From positions 131,218 through 195,217 of the forward strand of contig SJOL01006496.1 of NCBI GenBank assembly GCA_004794785.1: a DNA stretch of 64,000 nt. The letters run 5' to 3'. Below are positions 23,718 through 33,935 of this stretch, piece after piece (positions within the stretch are counted from its first letter, which is position 1; each line of letters begins with the position of its first letter). Source of the DNA: Opisthorchis felineus. Taxonomy: Eukaryota; Platyhelminthes; Trematoda; Opisthorchiida; Opisthorchiidae. The notes beneath the pieces are model-generated. The model had not been told where the DNA came from, did not search any database, and was given only the letters and a program-made list of their open reading frames with translations. The position numbers and the translations under genes were made by a program.

Positions 23718-24974
23718 CACGTGACGGTGTGGGGTTGTCAATACATTAAAAAAGGGGTGGAAATCCCAACCCAACCACAGTCCAAAGAGTCTTTTTCCTT
23801 TACACAACCATCTTAGCACTAGCTCATCTCCACAGAAGGACAAACAGCATAAACGACATTCGAAAGAAATCTTCACATGAATCGAACCAGAAGAACTAGA
23901 CCCTAAACTGAACCCCAATCCATGTAGGTTCCCCATCGGTTTTAGCAAATAAGATCCCTCAGTAGACACCTAACACTGATTTAACCTGACTTAGCTGCTT
24001 GATTCTCCTTTCGCCTTAAATTTCGACCAACCTTGCGACCTAATCACAAGGCCTGACGAAGCTATTGCGTCAAAAGCGAGACGTTGCCCAGCAATAAATC
24101 CACCAACTGTTTCCCAAATTTTCCGTAAACTCACTCAGCAGACGCAAGAACAGTAGCGCGACGAGTGTGCTAGCAGGATCGATACATTACGGTCACCTAC
24201 TCACTAGAGTTCTCATGCATGCCTGAGTAATTTTAACCAGCGCAAATTTACCCAATCGTGTGGCGTTGGCGTGTCGCTACAAGCAAGCAAACAATGAACT
24301 TGATTTGAACATTGGCTGGATGTGTCGTAAGTGCACACATACTCAAGGTGTCGTCGCATTCAGCATGGCACCGTCCAACCTAGGTGTGACCGACAAAAAG
24401 GTTATTTTGTTTCGTGTAAAACATTTGGAATTCCTGTCGTTGATAAAGCACAATTGGCTTCGAATACGGTACTACTACCATTATTGAGACCCACTGAGAA
24501 ACATTTAGTGTGCGTACTTCTATGCATCAAGTGAACTGTTTAGAATATGTGGATAACATTGATGAATGCTATTCCATATTGACGGACGGCCAGCTAAATT
24601 GAATCCTATCAGGTGAAATCGTTAATCAATATGGAATCAAGTACTGTGTGATGTCGACCTATTTCAGAAGTCACAGTGTCCTTGTCTGCATGCAAATTTT
24701 CATTGCGTAAATCCGTGGGAAGTGTGCATTTATTTCAACGCATCCTTGTTATTTTAATAGAACAACTAGAGCTGAAATACGACTGCTTATGTACATTCTG
24801 TCCGCCAGACGTGACACTTTCCGAAGCTTCGATTGATATACACATGTCCGGTTTCCGTTCAGCTGAATGTAAAAGACTAACGTGTTTGTCCTAGTTAAGG
24901 AAGGATAATACCGGTTGTGGAAATATGCTACCCATTGTTTGTAGTTTGACGAGATCTGAGAATTTTCCCTGGAG
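23718..24974. other. Downstream flank of the PLE, mostly unassigned
   Basis: The first 350 bp could be the 3' part of the PLE. They end near a hammerhead-like motif at 24049-24090. The rest, 24100-24970, shows no recognisable element. The plus-strand frames 24260-24534 and 24676-24894 have no known motif. Confidence 0.4.
24049..24090 (+). other. Hammerhead-like motif at the 3' side of the PLE (weak)
   Basis: CCTGACGAAGCT, an 11-base loop, then AAGCGAGACGTTG. The box CTGACGA fits the hammerhead consensus (position 7 is variable), and GCT/AGC can form stem II. However, the expected GAAA reads GAGA, which changes a core base. PLE 3' ends often carry CTGAYGAAG...CGAAACG text. This is probably the decayed 3' boundary of the element rather than an active ribozyme. 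Confidence 0.35.
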
Positions 24975-25075
24975 CGCTCGTCTTGTCACTGAAGCCAGCC
25001 TATGCTGAAAATCCGAGAAGCAATGTTTCACCCTTATTTGGAATCATCAGTCGTTCATCCCCGAGTGTCTAAGTA
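24975..25075 (-). mobile_element. tRNA-Ser-like SINE body, minus strand
   Basis: Plus-strand text GTCACTGAAGCCAGCCTATG, CTGAAAATCCGAGAAGCA and TTTCACCCTTATTTGGAATC is the reverse complement of the SINE body seen at 46205-46290. The tRNA head is lost. It is followed at once by a plus-strand copy, giving a tail-facing pair. Confidence 0.5.
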
Positions 25076-25079
25076 TTCA

Positions 25080-25220
25080 CACTGCTAGCAAGGAGGTCGT
25101 AGGTTTGAGACTCCCTAAATCTTCATCAGTTGGGCATTGAGGATGGTTCTTAATAAGAACGAAACAGCTGCAAATTGCCTCTCGGCTTTTCGGCATGGGT
25201 TGGCTTCAGTTGCGGGATGA
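25080..25220 (+). mobile_element. tRNA-Ser-like SINE, plus strand
   Basis: AAGGAGGTCGTAGGTTTGAG (box B region), a short spacer, then AATAAGAACGAAACAGCTGC, CTCTCGGCTTTTCGGCATGG and TTGGCTTCAGTTG match the SINE body. Box A is eroded. The neighbouring minus-strand body at 24975-25075 is similar, so the two could pair as an inverted repeat. Confidence 0.5.
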
Positions 25221-25844
25221 AAACTCAATTAACATTTCTGAACATTGTAAATGCGATCATTTTCTGGGCCACGTGTGAACCGTAGGGCTGCAATTGTTGC
25301 CATAATTTTCCAACTGTTATATACCAAGTTCAGGGGCCCGTGATATGATATCTCTTCCTCGGCTTTCTAATCTGACCACACTTGTATCTCCAGCATAGCG
25401 TGTATCGGCAACTAAAAGACTTTCGTTTTATTAATTCAGGTTTGTTCACTCTTCGAATGATAGGTGGATAAACATAGCAGCCATATTGTGTACCGATCCG
25501 ACTGTGAGCTAGCGTGTCCGCAAACACTTTCTCGTCTCGATTGTCTTTTAAAAGTTACGAATCAGTGTGCCTGTACTTGCTGTAAATGTCATTGTGAGGC
25601 CCCTACACTTCAACTGGTTCCAGCTAGCAGTAACAGCTGGGGTTCTTTGCACTGCTTTTCAGTACCAAACACTGTGTAGGGAGACCAGAGCGGCCGCATG
25701 CTCGGTACATGGTAACTTTCAAGAAATTAAACATGCGTAAGTGCAATTAACGATTAAGTGATTTATGCACGAACCCTAGTGCACAGTTAGACAGCTGTAC
25801 ATCGTAGACTAAAAAGCAAGTTTTCGGTTATGCAACGGGGACTT

Positions 25845-26025
25845 TCATCAATGAATGCGTCCAGCACTAGAAGCTGCGTTGGTTAGGCCATCTATTGCGT
25901 GTGCCGAACCATCGTTTGCCGAAAAGAGTACTGTTCTCCGTGCCCAATTCAGAGTGGCAGAAAAAGAGAGGTGGTCAACCCTTGAGCTTTGATATCATGC
26001 TGTCGATGATGATGATGATAACATC
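25845..26025 (+). mobile_element. RTE-like LINE 3' remnant with GAT-repeat tail
   Basis: Reading from 25865: KLRWLGHLLRVPNHRLPKR, then VLFSVPNSEWQKKRGGQP. This is the conserved C-terminal text of the RTE-like LINE ORF (HQKLRWLGHVLRMPxxRLPRR in other copies). One in-frame TAG precedes it. Five GAT units follow at 26005-26019. Known: RTE-type LINEs often end in short simple repeats rather than poly(A), so this may be the true 3' end. Confidence 0.7.
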
Positions 26026-29000
26026 ATAGATGATCACCGACGTGTCAAACGGTGGAATTCCATTTGTTCAAATAAATGTTGTCGGATAGGGATCCGACAG
26101 TTGCATGATGTCATAACTTTCGGTCTTGATGAGGGCCATTAGTATTAGGTGGCAGTATCTAACTCTGGCTCTTTGGGATAACAAACCAATCCACTACCCG
26201 GTACCCTAGAGTAAACGTCGCGCGAACTCAGACAGGCTACCAGACAAAGTTCATCGTTGCCTGGGGTTCACGTAGCAGTGAGGCTAGCTAGACCATGCAT
26301 ACTCAAAGAGCTCGTTTACTAATTGCGACGAACTCAGTCATACAAAATGCTGAAATTTTTTGGCTACAGCTGTTCAGTGACGAACGGAGCTCAATGTCAA
26401 ATACACAGCCTACAAAAAAACCTCATCAGATGATAACAACATAAATAAGCATTAAGTCAGAACGTTTGTGTCTTACATAAATTCACCATCAACAGCATGA
26501 GTAACCAACATACACCATTACTCTCCAGTGGCTACATATGGATCCTCTATGGCCTTAATAATTAGGCTTCTAACTCTACCAAAGTGGCAAGGGTCGGATA
26601 AGTAACAGAGACCAGCACGAAGCCAAAGTTAGCGGAAACATTTCGCAGTAAATCGCCGTTCACTGATCAGTGTTTGACTAACTATTTTGCAATTCAATTT
26701 TGATCTGGTGGGAATTTTAATCTTTTTACTGAGCTAAGATTCAATTGAGCTTTCCGTTACCATCAGTTGAATTCACTAAACTTTAGCTTCTTTTCATTTC
26801 GAATTTGTCCACAATTCAGGTAAGACTTACTTGGTACAAATACCGGATGTAATACGCGTGTGTTTTATTGGTGTTAGCACAGAAGTCACCATAAATACTA
26901 TATCTGTACATTCCGTATCCTTCATCCTGGTTCATCGGATGAAATTTGCACTCTATGATTATGGCTTGTAAAAGGTGCGTGTACACCAGTGGACCTTAAC
27001 CTACGGTGCAAGGCAGGTCCACGGGGATGCTGGGGACATGTTGTCCCCAGAACACTCTTTCAAGTTTAGACAGCGTTGTGTTTGCCGAGTAAACAAATTA
27101 CCCGCCCTGCAAGTATAAAATACTCAGCCTTCTTCCCAGTTTGTGTATACCGTGTGGGTTGTGCTGGTAATCGGTGACACATCCCAGCGCCGTTTAGTGC
27201 CGTGATTGGAGCACCAAAAACGTAGTTCTCCTGGTACGGACAAACCCAATCACTTTATAGTGCCAGTACAAGGCTGCCGCACACGAACTTGAGCAGTTAT
27301 CAATTCACTATTCACTGCACCACTGGCTCGTCAGAGGGTGTCTCTTCAGTCATCGACAAAATGCCACTGCTCCAAAGTTTCCAGGATTAAGGCGCAAAAT
27401 AATGCCTTCACAAGAGTAAAACCCGTCAGGTGGCTTTGTGAAGTGTAAAATGCGAAGCAAACGTCGAAAACAAAGGTATATTCTAACAACCGGCGGCAGA
27501 AAATTCAAGTAAAAAGAAACGGCGCCTGGACAAACAGTGGGGCTAGGTCGGAGGGAGGGATTAAATCCTCTTCTAATTCTTCTTTATACTACAGGCCAAA
27601 AATAGACAGAAAGCCAGCCAACTTATAAGGACGAATATCTGGTGAGTTATGCAGGAGTCTTTGTCTGTATTCAGTATATTAAGATCACGAATCTGCAGAT
27701 GCACATGATACTATTTTCGCGTTGAAAGTGGAATGTGTGTTGGCTAGGACTAGCTACGAGGGACCATTGCCACTGTCTGGCCTTTTGCGAATATTTGAGA
27801 TCTGATAAGTAGCACGTATTGCTTATAAGGTGTCTGAGTCAAAATAGCCCCGAGGTAGTGTCAAGTAATCGGTCGTGCTTTGTGCCAGTAACATGGCAAG
27901 TGTAGAATCCGGACAGTACAACGAGTTTCAGGTGGTTGGATTTCGATGTTATTCTTCCCTAAGCAGACTCGAAGTTATAAATGGGTCTCGGTAGATAAGT
28001 CATGCAGTTAGAGTAATCAAAACGGACGGTTAAGACGACATGGTTGGCACAGATAGCAGGTTGGTGACAACCAGTGAATAAAACAATGACTATTACAGGT
28101 CTACTTTTAAAAAGGTGAGTAGGGTTCAGTAGTTTCGCATTCTAAGGAAAACCCTGAAGTTTTAGGAAATTTCTCCGTTGAATATATTGTTAAATTATAC
28201 GAGAATTAGGATCACCAGACTGAGCTCGACAAGCGACATGAAATAAAGTCTCATGAGGCATGAAAATTCCATTCAAAGAGGCACCATGCCAGTGATGTTG
28301 GGTACTAAGATCAGAAGTTGTTGCCGTTCTGGTAGAACCAGAACATTATATCCATTTGTTTTTGTGTGCCTACAAGTGGAGCCGATGTTCTAACTGACAT
28401 TTCGAGTTTGTTACAACTTTGCCTTCTTCAATGGAGAAAAATCCGTTGATTGTTCGAGGTCTGCGCTGTCCTCCTTAGAGTTGAAGAAGCATCGGCAACG
28501 GCATGAAGCTAGCCAGCAGGCTTCCAGTCCTCGAGGTAGGAAACAATGGTTGTATTGATACGATAAATCATTGGGATTACCATCGGAGGCAGCCATACGT
28601 AAGTAGAGCGTTGCGAGAACTGAAACCCGAAACAATGTCTGACTTCTCATGGACGGCAAGCAAAGAAGTGTTTGGTCAATATAGGACGCTATGGGAGAGA
28701 AATCAAGTCATGATTTGCAGAAGATTGAAGACGTGCAGGTTCTGAGGTGCAAAGCTTCATAAGATATGCAGAGATCTGCAATGCACTGGGAGAGATGAAT
28801 ACAGCGATCAGGGAACTTACAAGTGACTCCTCCACGCCTATTTCAGAAACAGTAATTATTAAGAAAGCCGGTGGATTTTCATAAATATGAAACATGAACT
28901 CCTGTTTCACTAACACCAGTGTTCTATTCCTAAGAGTCAAACGCTTAACATTATCTGCAGTTGACTTGTATGCGGTGAACAAATTAAGTATCCGTCCAGA

Positions 29001-29140
29001 ACTTCGGTTTCCGGGGGAAAAAGACCTATTTTGTTAACATCTGGCTGAACTTATTGCCTGATGATTCGGCAAATACTGGCGAAATTGATCCAGTTTTTAT
29101 AAAGGATTGTTGGCAACTTCAAGGGACTAGGAAATTTCAA
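26026..29140. other. Unassigned intergenic stretch
   Basis: No gene was recognised in 3.1 kb. It holds one perfect short hairpin (27030-27050). The frames around 28411-28745 overlap on both strands and show no family motif. No LINE or SINE text was noticed. Confidence 0.4.
27030..27050. repeat. Perfect 9-bp inverted repeat with 3-base loop
   Basis: Arms CTGGGGACA (27030-27038) and TGTCCCCAG (27042-27050) are exact reverse complements around the loop TGT. It is short enough to be chance in 64 kb. No gene lies next to it. Confidence 0.8.
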
Positions 29141-29144
29141 TGGA

Positions 29145-29330
29145 GTTCCTGTCCTGTAACTGAAGAGGCTTTATGCCGACAAGCTGAGGAGTACTGTGCA
29201 GTTGTTTCATCCTCATTGGAAATCACCAATAGTGCGCGTCTCACGAATCCCCGGGGAGAATAATCCTCGCAACGACGCGGCTAGTTTTTGAAGAGTAAAC
29301 TTTTCGGCCACGGGTGCCTGATAAGCAGCT
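29145..29330 (-). mobile_element. tRNA-Ser-like SINE, minus strand
   Basis: Plus-strand text TCCTGTCCTGTAACTGAAGA, CATCCTCATTGGAAATCACC, CACGAATCCCCGGGG and TTTTCGGCCACG is the reverse complement of a nearly full SINE, body first and tRNA-like head last. The GTGGCCGAA box A start is intact. The box B region is disturbed around 29262-29285. Confidence 0.6.
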
Positions 29331-31592
29331 GGAGTAAATCGCATTTAGTCCTTCAATCACGGGACTCACACTACGCAGTCACTTCTAAAAGAATTCGTTT
29401 GAATGTGGAAAGTTATCTCCTTAAAGAGCACCACCAACAAGTATTCAAGCATTTGGAGGAATACGAATAATTCATGAGGGATTGCCACTGAATATGATGT
29501 GAAACTCGCGTCGTCTGAATAGTGAAAAATCGAAAACCTTTAGTAAGTAAAATTCTCTCTCGATTTCTTGAAAAAGCAATAGAGTGCTGCACTTCATCAT
29601 GTTCACTAGACTAAGGATAAATAAATTGTTTGTATTGTGTAGACCCATATTCACTGACCTGAAAAATGGACATCCCGAATTTGGGAGCGTTTCAGTTCTG
29701 TTGATCGATTCCCTTCAGTGATCTGTTTCATTGTGTAGCAAGAATACAAACTTGGAGTTAGTGATACCACACTTCAATGATTCGGCGAGCTGTACGGGAC
29801 AGAACTAATCAGTTACAATGAAGGTCAGTGCACCGGAAACGAGGTTATAGCACAGTACAGTTAGTCGAACATACGTGGAGAAAATACGTAAAAGTTTTCC
29901 CCGAACTATCGTCAAACTACTATGAGAAACCACGTTACCAACCAATGAAGGAAACACTCAGGCTGAACAGGTGTAGGTGACTACAGACAAAAGTCGATTA
30001 ACATGACATGAATTCTTACAACTGCTCTGGCTGGATCGACCGACCGAAGCGGGCTTTGGTTATGAGAGCGCGGCTTTTCCTAGGTAAGAAAATCTTCAGT
30101 TAAGTGGCAAACATATATCACATATTTCCAAAGTCAACCATGTCTCACTGATCTTACCAAAATCACCTGATACTTCGAAGCCGAAATTCTACAGCAGCTA
30201 GTTAAAAGTTTATTGAGAAGAAGATAATCAAACATGGGTCGTTCGTGACTACCAACAAGGATATGTCTAAAACTGCTGACAGCCTTAGCTCAGTGCCTGC
30301 TAAGCACCCACGTACTTCAAAGTAATGGCAACGAACAAAAGGTAATATAGCCAAACCAAGTCGATTCTGTTGATGTTTGGATTGGTATATATGCCTTCTA
30401 TTTGAAGGCACTTTTCTTCGTGTATTGGCTTATGCTAAAACTTGCAAGTGAGCCTTCTATAATGTGGGGAGCTCTATGGCGAACAAAAGACTTGAATTAC
30501 GCTATTGCGATTACTGATTCGACACTCCAATAGGATGCATTATACTACTGACGCAATGTCAACAATGTATTCCGGACGACAAGGCAGGTTTCAAACAGTT
30601 TGCAATCTCCAAAAATCTAATAAGACTCATTTGTTGATCCACCTTACGCACAAATCTGAGAGTGAAAGCACTTTTAACGTTCCTGATGTGCAGGTAGTTC
30701 GACCGTTAGTTTTTTCGTTACAAAAGTTGATGTACAGGAAACTACCAAGGACGTGGCGTTACATAAACTCACAAATTTGCATCCGTGCAACAAAAGATTA
30801 CATAGCTTGCAGCTTATCCGCGACAGAGAGAACGACATGGCAGGAATCGAACTCAACTTTGATCCCACTACACCAGAAATCTTGTACAGAAAAAGTTGAC
30901 TAGCTGAATGGGCCGACCACTTGGCCCAGTCATTGAGAACACACATGCTCTTATACAACTCCATTAGCAGCTGACGAAATTTGCCGTATCCGGTAACATT
31001 CGATAGAGTGTCTTAATCTAACGGACACCCTGAGAAGCTGGATTTATCCAACTGGTGGTGAACCTCGACGTGGAGACCAATCCAGTCGTTGCGCGTTAAC
31101 CCCTTCATCTGCTGATCAGCGGCCAATCATACTGGTCTGGCATCCTGAAATTCAGCAGACCGGTTCGGACGGACCATGAAACTTGGTTCTGGGAATGTTG
31201 GAGAAAAGTACTGAGCCCCAATTTGACTCGCTTGGTTAAAAATAGACACGATGTAGATATTAAATAAGCCTCAACTTCCAAGAAGAAGCGAAAGTAGGTG
31301 AAAGAGTTTGTCATAGCAACGCATGGGTCCGTCGCCATCAGGATAAGTGGTCCTCTTCTCTGGCTCCTGAAAAAATACGCTTGGTATGGTCCTCAACGAA
31401 AGATCCAATCATCTCGGCAGATTGATAGCTGTCTCAAACAAATGGGGCCCATACAGCAACAATAATCTTGGTAGGGATATTTAGCTCGATCATTAGGTTA
31501 AATCCACAGCTCAGTTCATCGTGTCCCGTCATATAACATCATGATCTTTAGCTGTAAAAACTGCGTACTAGTCGTACAGCGGTTATGGATGC
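29331..31592. other. Unassigned stretch left of the nested LINE
   Basis: No gene was recognised. The longest plus frame (30505-30903, 132 codons) and its opposite-strand neighbour (30674-30964) carry no known motif. The part closest to 31592 should be the downstream continuation of the older LINE that received the insertion, but I could not recognise RT text there, so it is either deleted or too diverged. Confidence 0.4.
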
Positions 31593-31608
31593 CAGAGCTT
31601 CTTTCACC

Positions 31609-32141
31609 GATGATTTGAGAGGTGGGATAGATAGCTACGCATTGGAGGTGGTACGTGATATAATTGGGGCTTCAATACAGGGAGGGGTCTTAGTGGAGAT
31701 CAGGAGGGGAGATATTCATCGAAAGCAAAAGCACGCACGCGCCGTTGAGGACGCGACTAGGCTATGTCTGACAATGTCTCTGACCGTTGATGTGCCCCGT
31801 CTAGGGGTCCCAAACCAGGGATACAAAAATGACCAACGCAGCTGAGTTTGCTGGTAAGGGCTTTCATACTTTGTTGTCAAGTCATTGCTTGACGTCCTCT
31901 GGCTCGCTTCATCCATTCGCGTCGTTTTGTAAAAAGAGCTGTCCGAGTAGGTCGGTCGACTGGCATACGGAGCACTTGACCATGCCAGAGCAGCCTATGG
32001 AGTGTAACCAGTTCATCTATCGTGGACAAGTTATTTCTTCCCAAAACACATTCGTGAACTTTCGCATTACTGATCCCGTGTTCGCACCAGAATCGGGCAA
32101 TGCCCCAAAGACATCGGTGGTCAAACACCAAAAGCTGTGAG
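31609..32141 (-). mobile_element. 5'-truncated RTE-like LINE, nested insertion
   Basis: On the minus strand the sequence opens directly in the RT C-terminal text QLLVFDHRCLWGIARFW (32139-32085 region). It continues through ELVTLHRLLWHGQVLRMPVD, EWMKRARGRQAMT and ends near 31609. It is flanked by an exact 16-bp direct repeat (31593-31608 and 32142-32157), as expected for a target-site duplication made by target-primed reverse transcription. The host sequence to the right is itself an older LINE. Confidence 0.75.
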
Positions 32142-33935
32142 CAGAGCTTCTTTCACCACTCTCCAATGGTCATCCAAGTCACAATTACAGCCATCGTACC
32201 TATCTAGATCTGGAAGCCTCTCAGCCAACGAAACGCGACAGTGTTGAGCTGCAGGAACACTAACTGCTTCATCGTCATGAAGAGGATAACATCAGTGCTC
32301 AACACTGATGTTTCGCTGCCGTCCGGTTACTGCTTACCACACACGAAACACCTGAGTCCACGGCTGGTTTGCAGTTGGCTCTCTCCAAGTCACACGGTGT
32401 AAGTGCTCTGGCTGAAAGCTTGTGCAATTTAGAAGCAAATGATGTTACCACTGTCATGACTACGCAAAACAATTTTCCTTTAGGAATAACTGGTAGTCTT
32501 CACTCTATATTTTCAGCTCATGTACTATCGTTGTTAGACGACTAAAGCGTACATTACGCCCTTCTATCCTCTCTTCCTAATATCGACCTGGAACCATTCA
32601 ACTCTCGCAACAGGAATATAATTGAAGAAGTTGCTCCCCATTATCTGTGCGGTCGGCGTCAAAACTGAATCGACTGCCAAGATAGGATTCCTCACGGCCT
32701 GGTCGGCCAACATGTGCGTTCATAACACCTGCCAGAATCACAATATATGAAATTTCAGGCCGGGGAAACCGTGACAGGTCTCAGGAGAGCAGTCCTTCTC
32801 AGACTCAAAGCTACCGTCTGTTGGAGCGTATGCAGACACAGAAAACACCGTTTACCCCCTCGTGATACATCGATCTTGATTGAATCAGTCAACCTAACAG
32901 CGCAAAGACTACTATTCACTGGAATCCAGTTCAGTATGACTAATTCAGCCCTGGGGCTAGTACAACTCGCACATTAGATGCCATGAGCTATTGCACTAGA
33001 ACTACTGGACACCCGAAGAGTGTGAGAAATTCAAGAAACCTCGACTCGTCCCGATCAGTTTAAGGTGTATAACCGAACTGTGATCTTATATGCGTGTTTT
33101 GGAGACAAAAATTACATCGAGCGAAAGAGAGAACGAGTTTTGAACAAGAGCTATCTGTTGCTCACTTTGACACAGAATACGGACTTTGAATTTAATAGGG
33201 GTTTGTTTCGATTTATGTTACTGTGTAGAGGCGTAAATACGATACAACGGGAAGGCAATTGTAAGCTAAATGATCAGAATTTTTTGGATGGGGGTTGTGT
33301 GAGGAGCAGTCTGAATGAGTAGCTATGAGTCCGAAGAAGGGTTTGGTTGAGTTACCTCATCTTGCTCCCTTCACTCAAAAGTCTGGTCCACCGCACAGTT
33401 AAAGGATGCAAGATTTTGCCCAGGAACCCTTCCCCTAATCTCTGACTCGCAAGTCTGACCCGCGAGGTAGCAGGCAGTAGCATTTAGTTTGGGGATCCTG
33501 TCCGGAGCGAATGACTCAGTAGTCTGACACACTTGGCAGTAGAGGTTGACCTGGCCGGAGCGCGCAGAAAGTGAGGCATAGCCGTCTGACTCCTAACTCA
33601 GGTACGCACATCAGGTGCTTTCTGAACATCACCAGAATCTTTGATTTTAAGTGTTTCCGTCGTATTGAGTAATGCGCCGACGGTGACGGTCAATTGTTGG
33701 ATGATCTGAGAGTGCGGTTATTAGGGCCGTCCATCCTCGGGAGAAGTCAGCATCGCTACTTCCATACATATGAACATACTGGCCGGCTGAAAGAAACACT
33801 TACTGCCTTTACACTCCCATAGCAGGTGGTAGTACGAATTGCCCTCCAGACCGTTTCGTATTACGATTATCAATCGTAGTACGACGTCTCACTGGTCTTG
33901 GTCTTACTGCTCTCCTCTGGCCTTCGTGGTATGGT
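32142..33935 (-). mobile_element. Older RTE-like LINE: 5' region and endonuclease part
   Basis: On the minus strand, 33935 to about 33000 is the LINE 5' region, shared with 36980-38050 (same strand) and 53325-54422 (opposite strand, about 90% alike by eye over 33000-33470). Then comes the apurinic-type endonuclease text: PEISYIVILAGVMNAHVG followed by REESYLGSRFSFDADRTD near 32755-32640. After that is the linker LDDHWRVVKEAL up to 32142, where the younger LINE is inserted. The expected D of the GDMNA catalytic block reads V here, so the domain is dead. Many stops. Confidence 0.75.

Noticed and set aside
27030..27050. The perfect hairpin as a terminator or regulatory site
   Set aside because: It is isolated, with no gene or T tract beside it; one such 9-bp palindrome is plausible by chance in 64 kb.
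30505..30903. 132-codon plus-strand frame as a gene
   Set aside because: No domain, no splice-site support and an overlapping open frame on the opposite strand.
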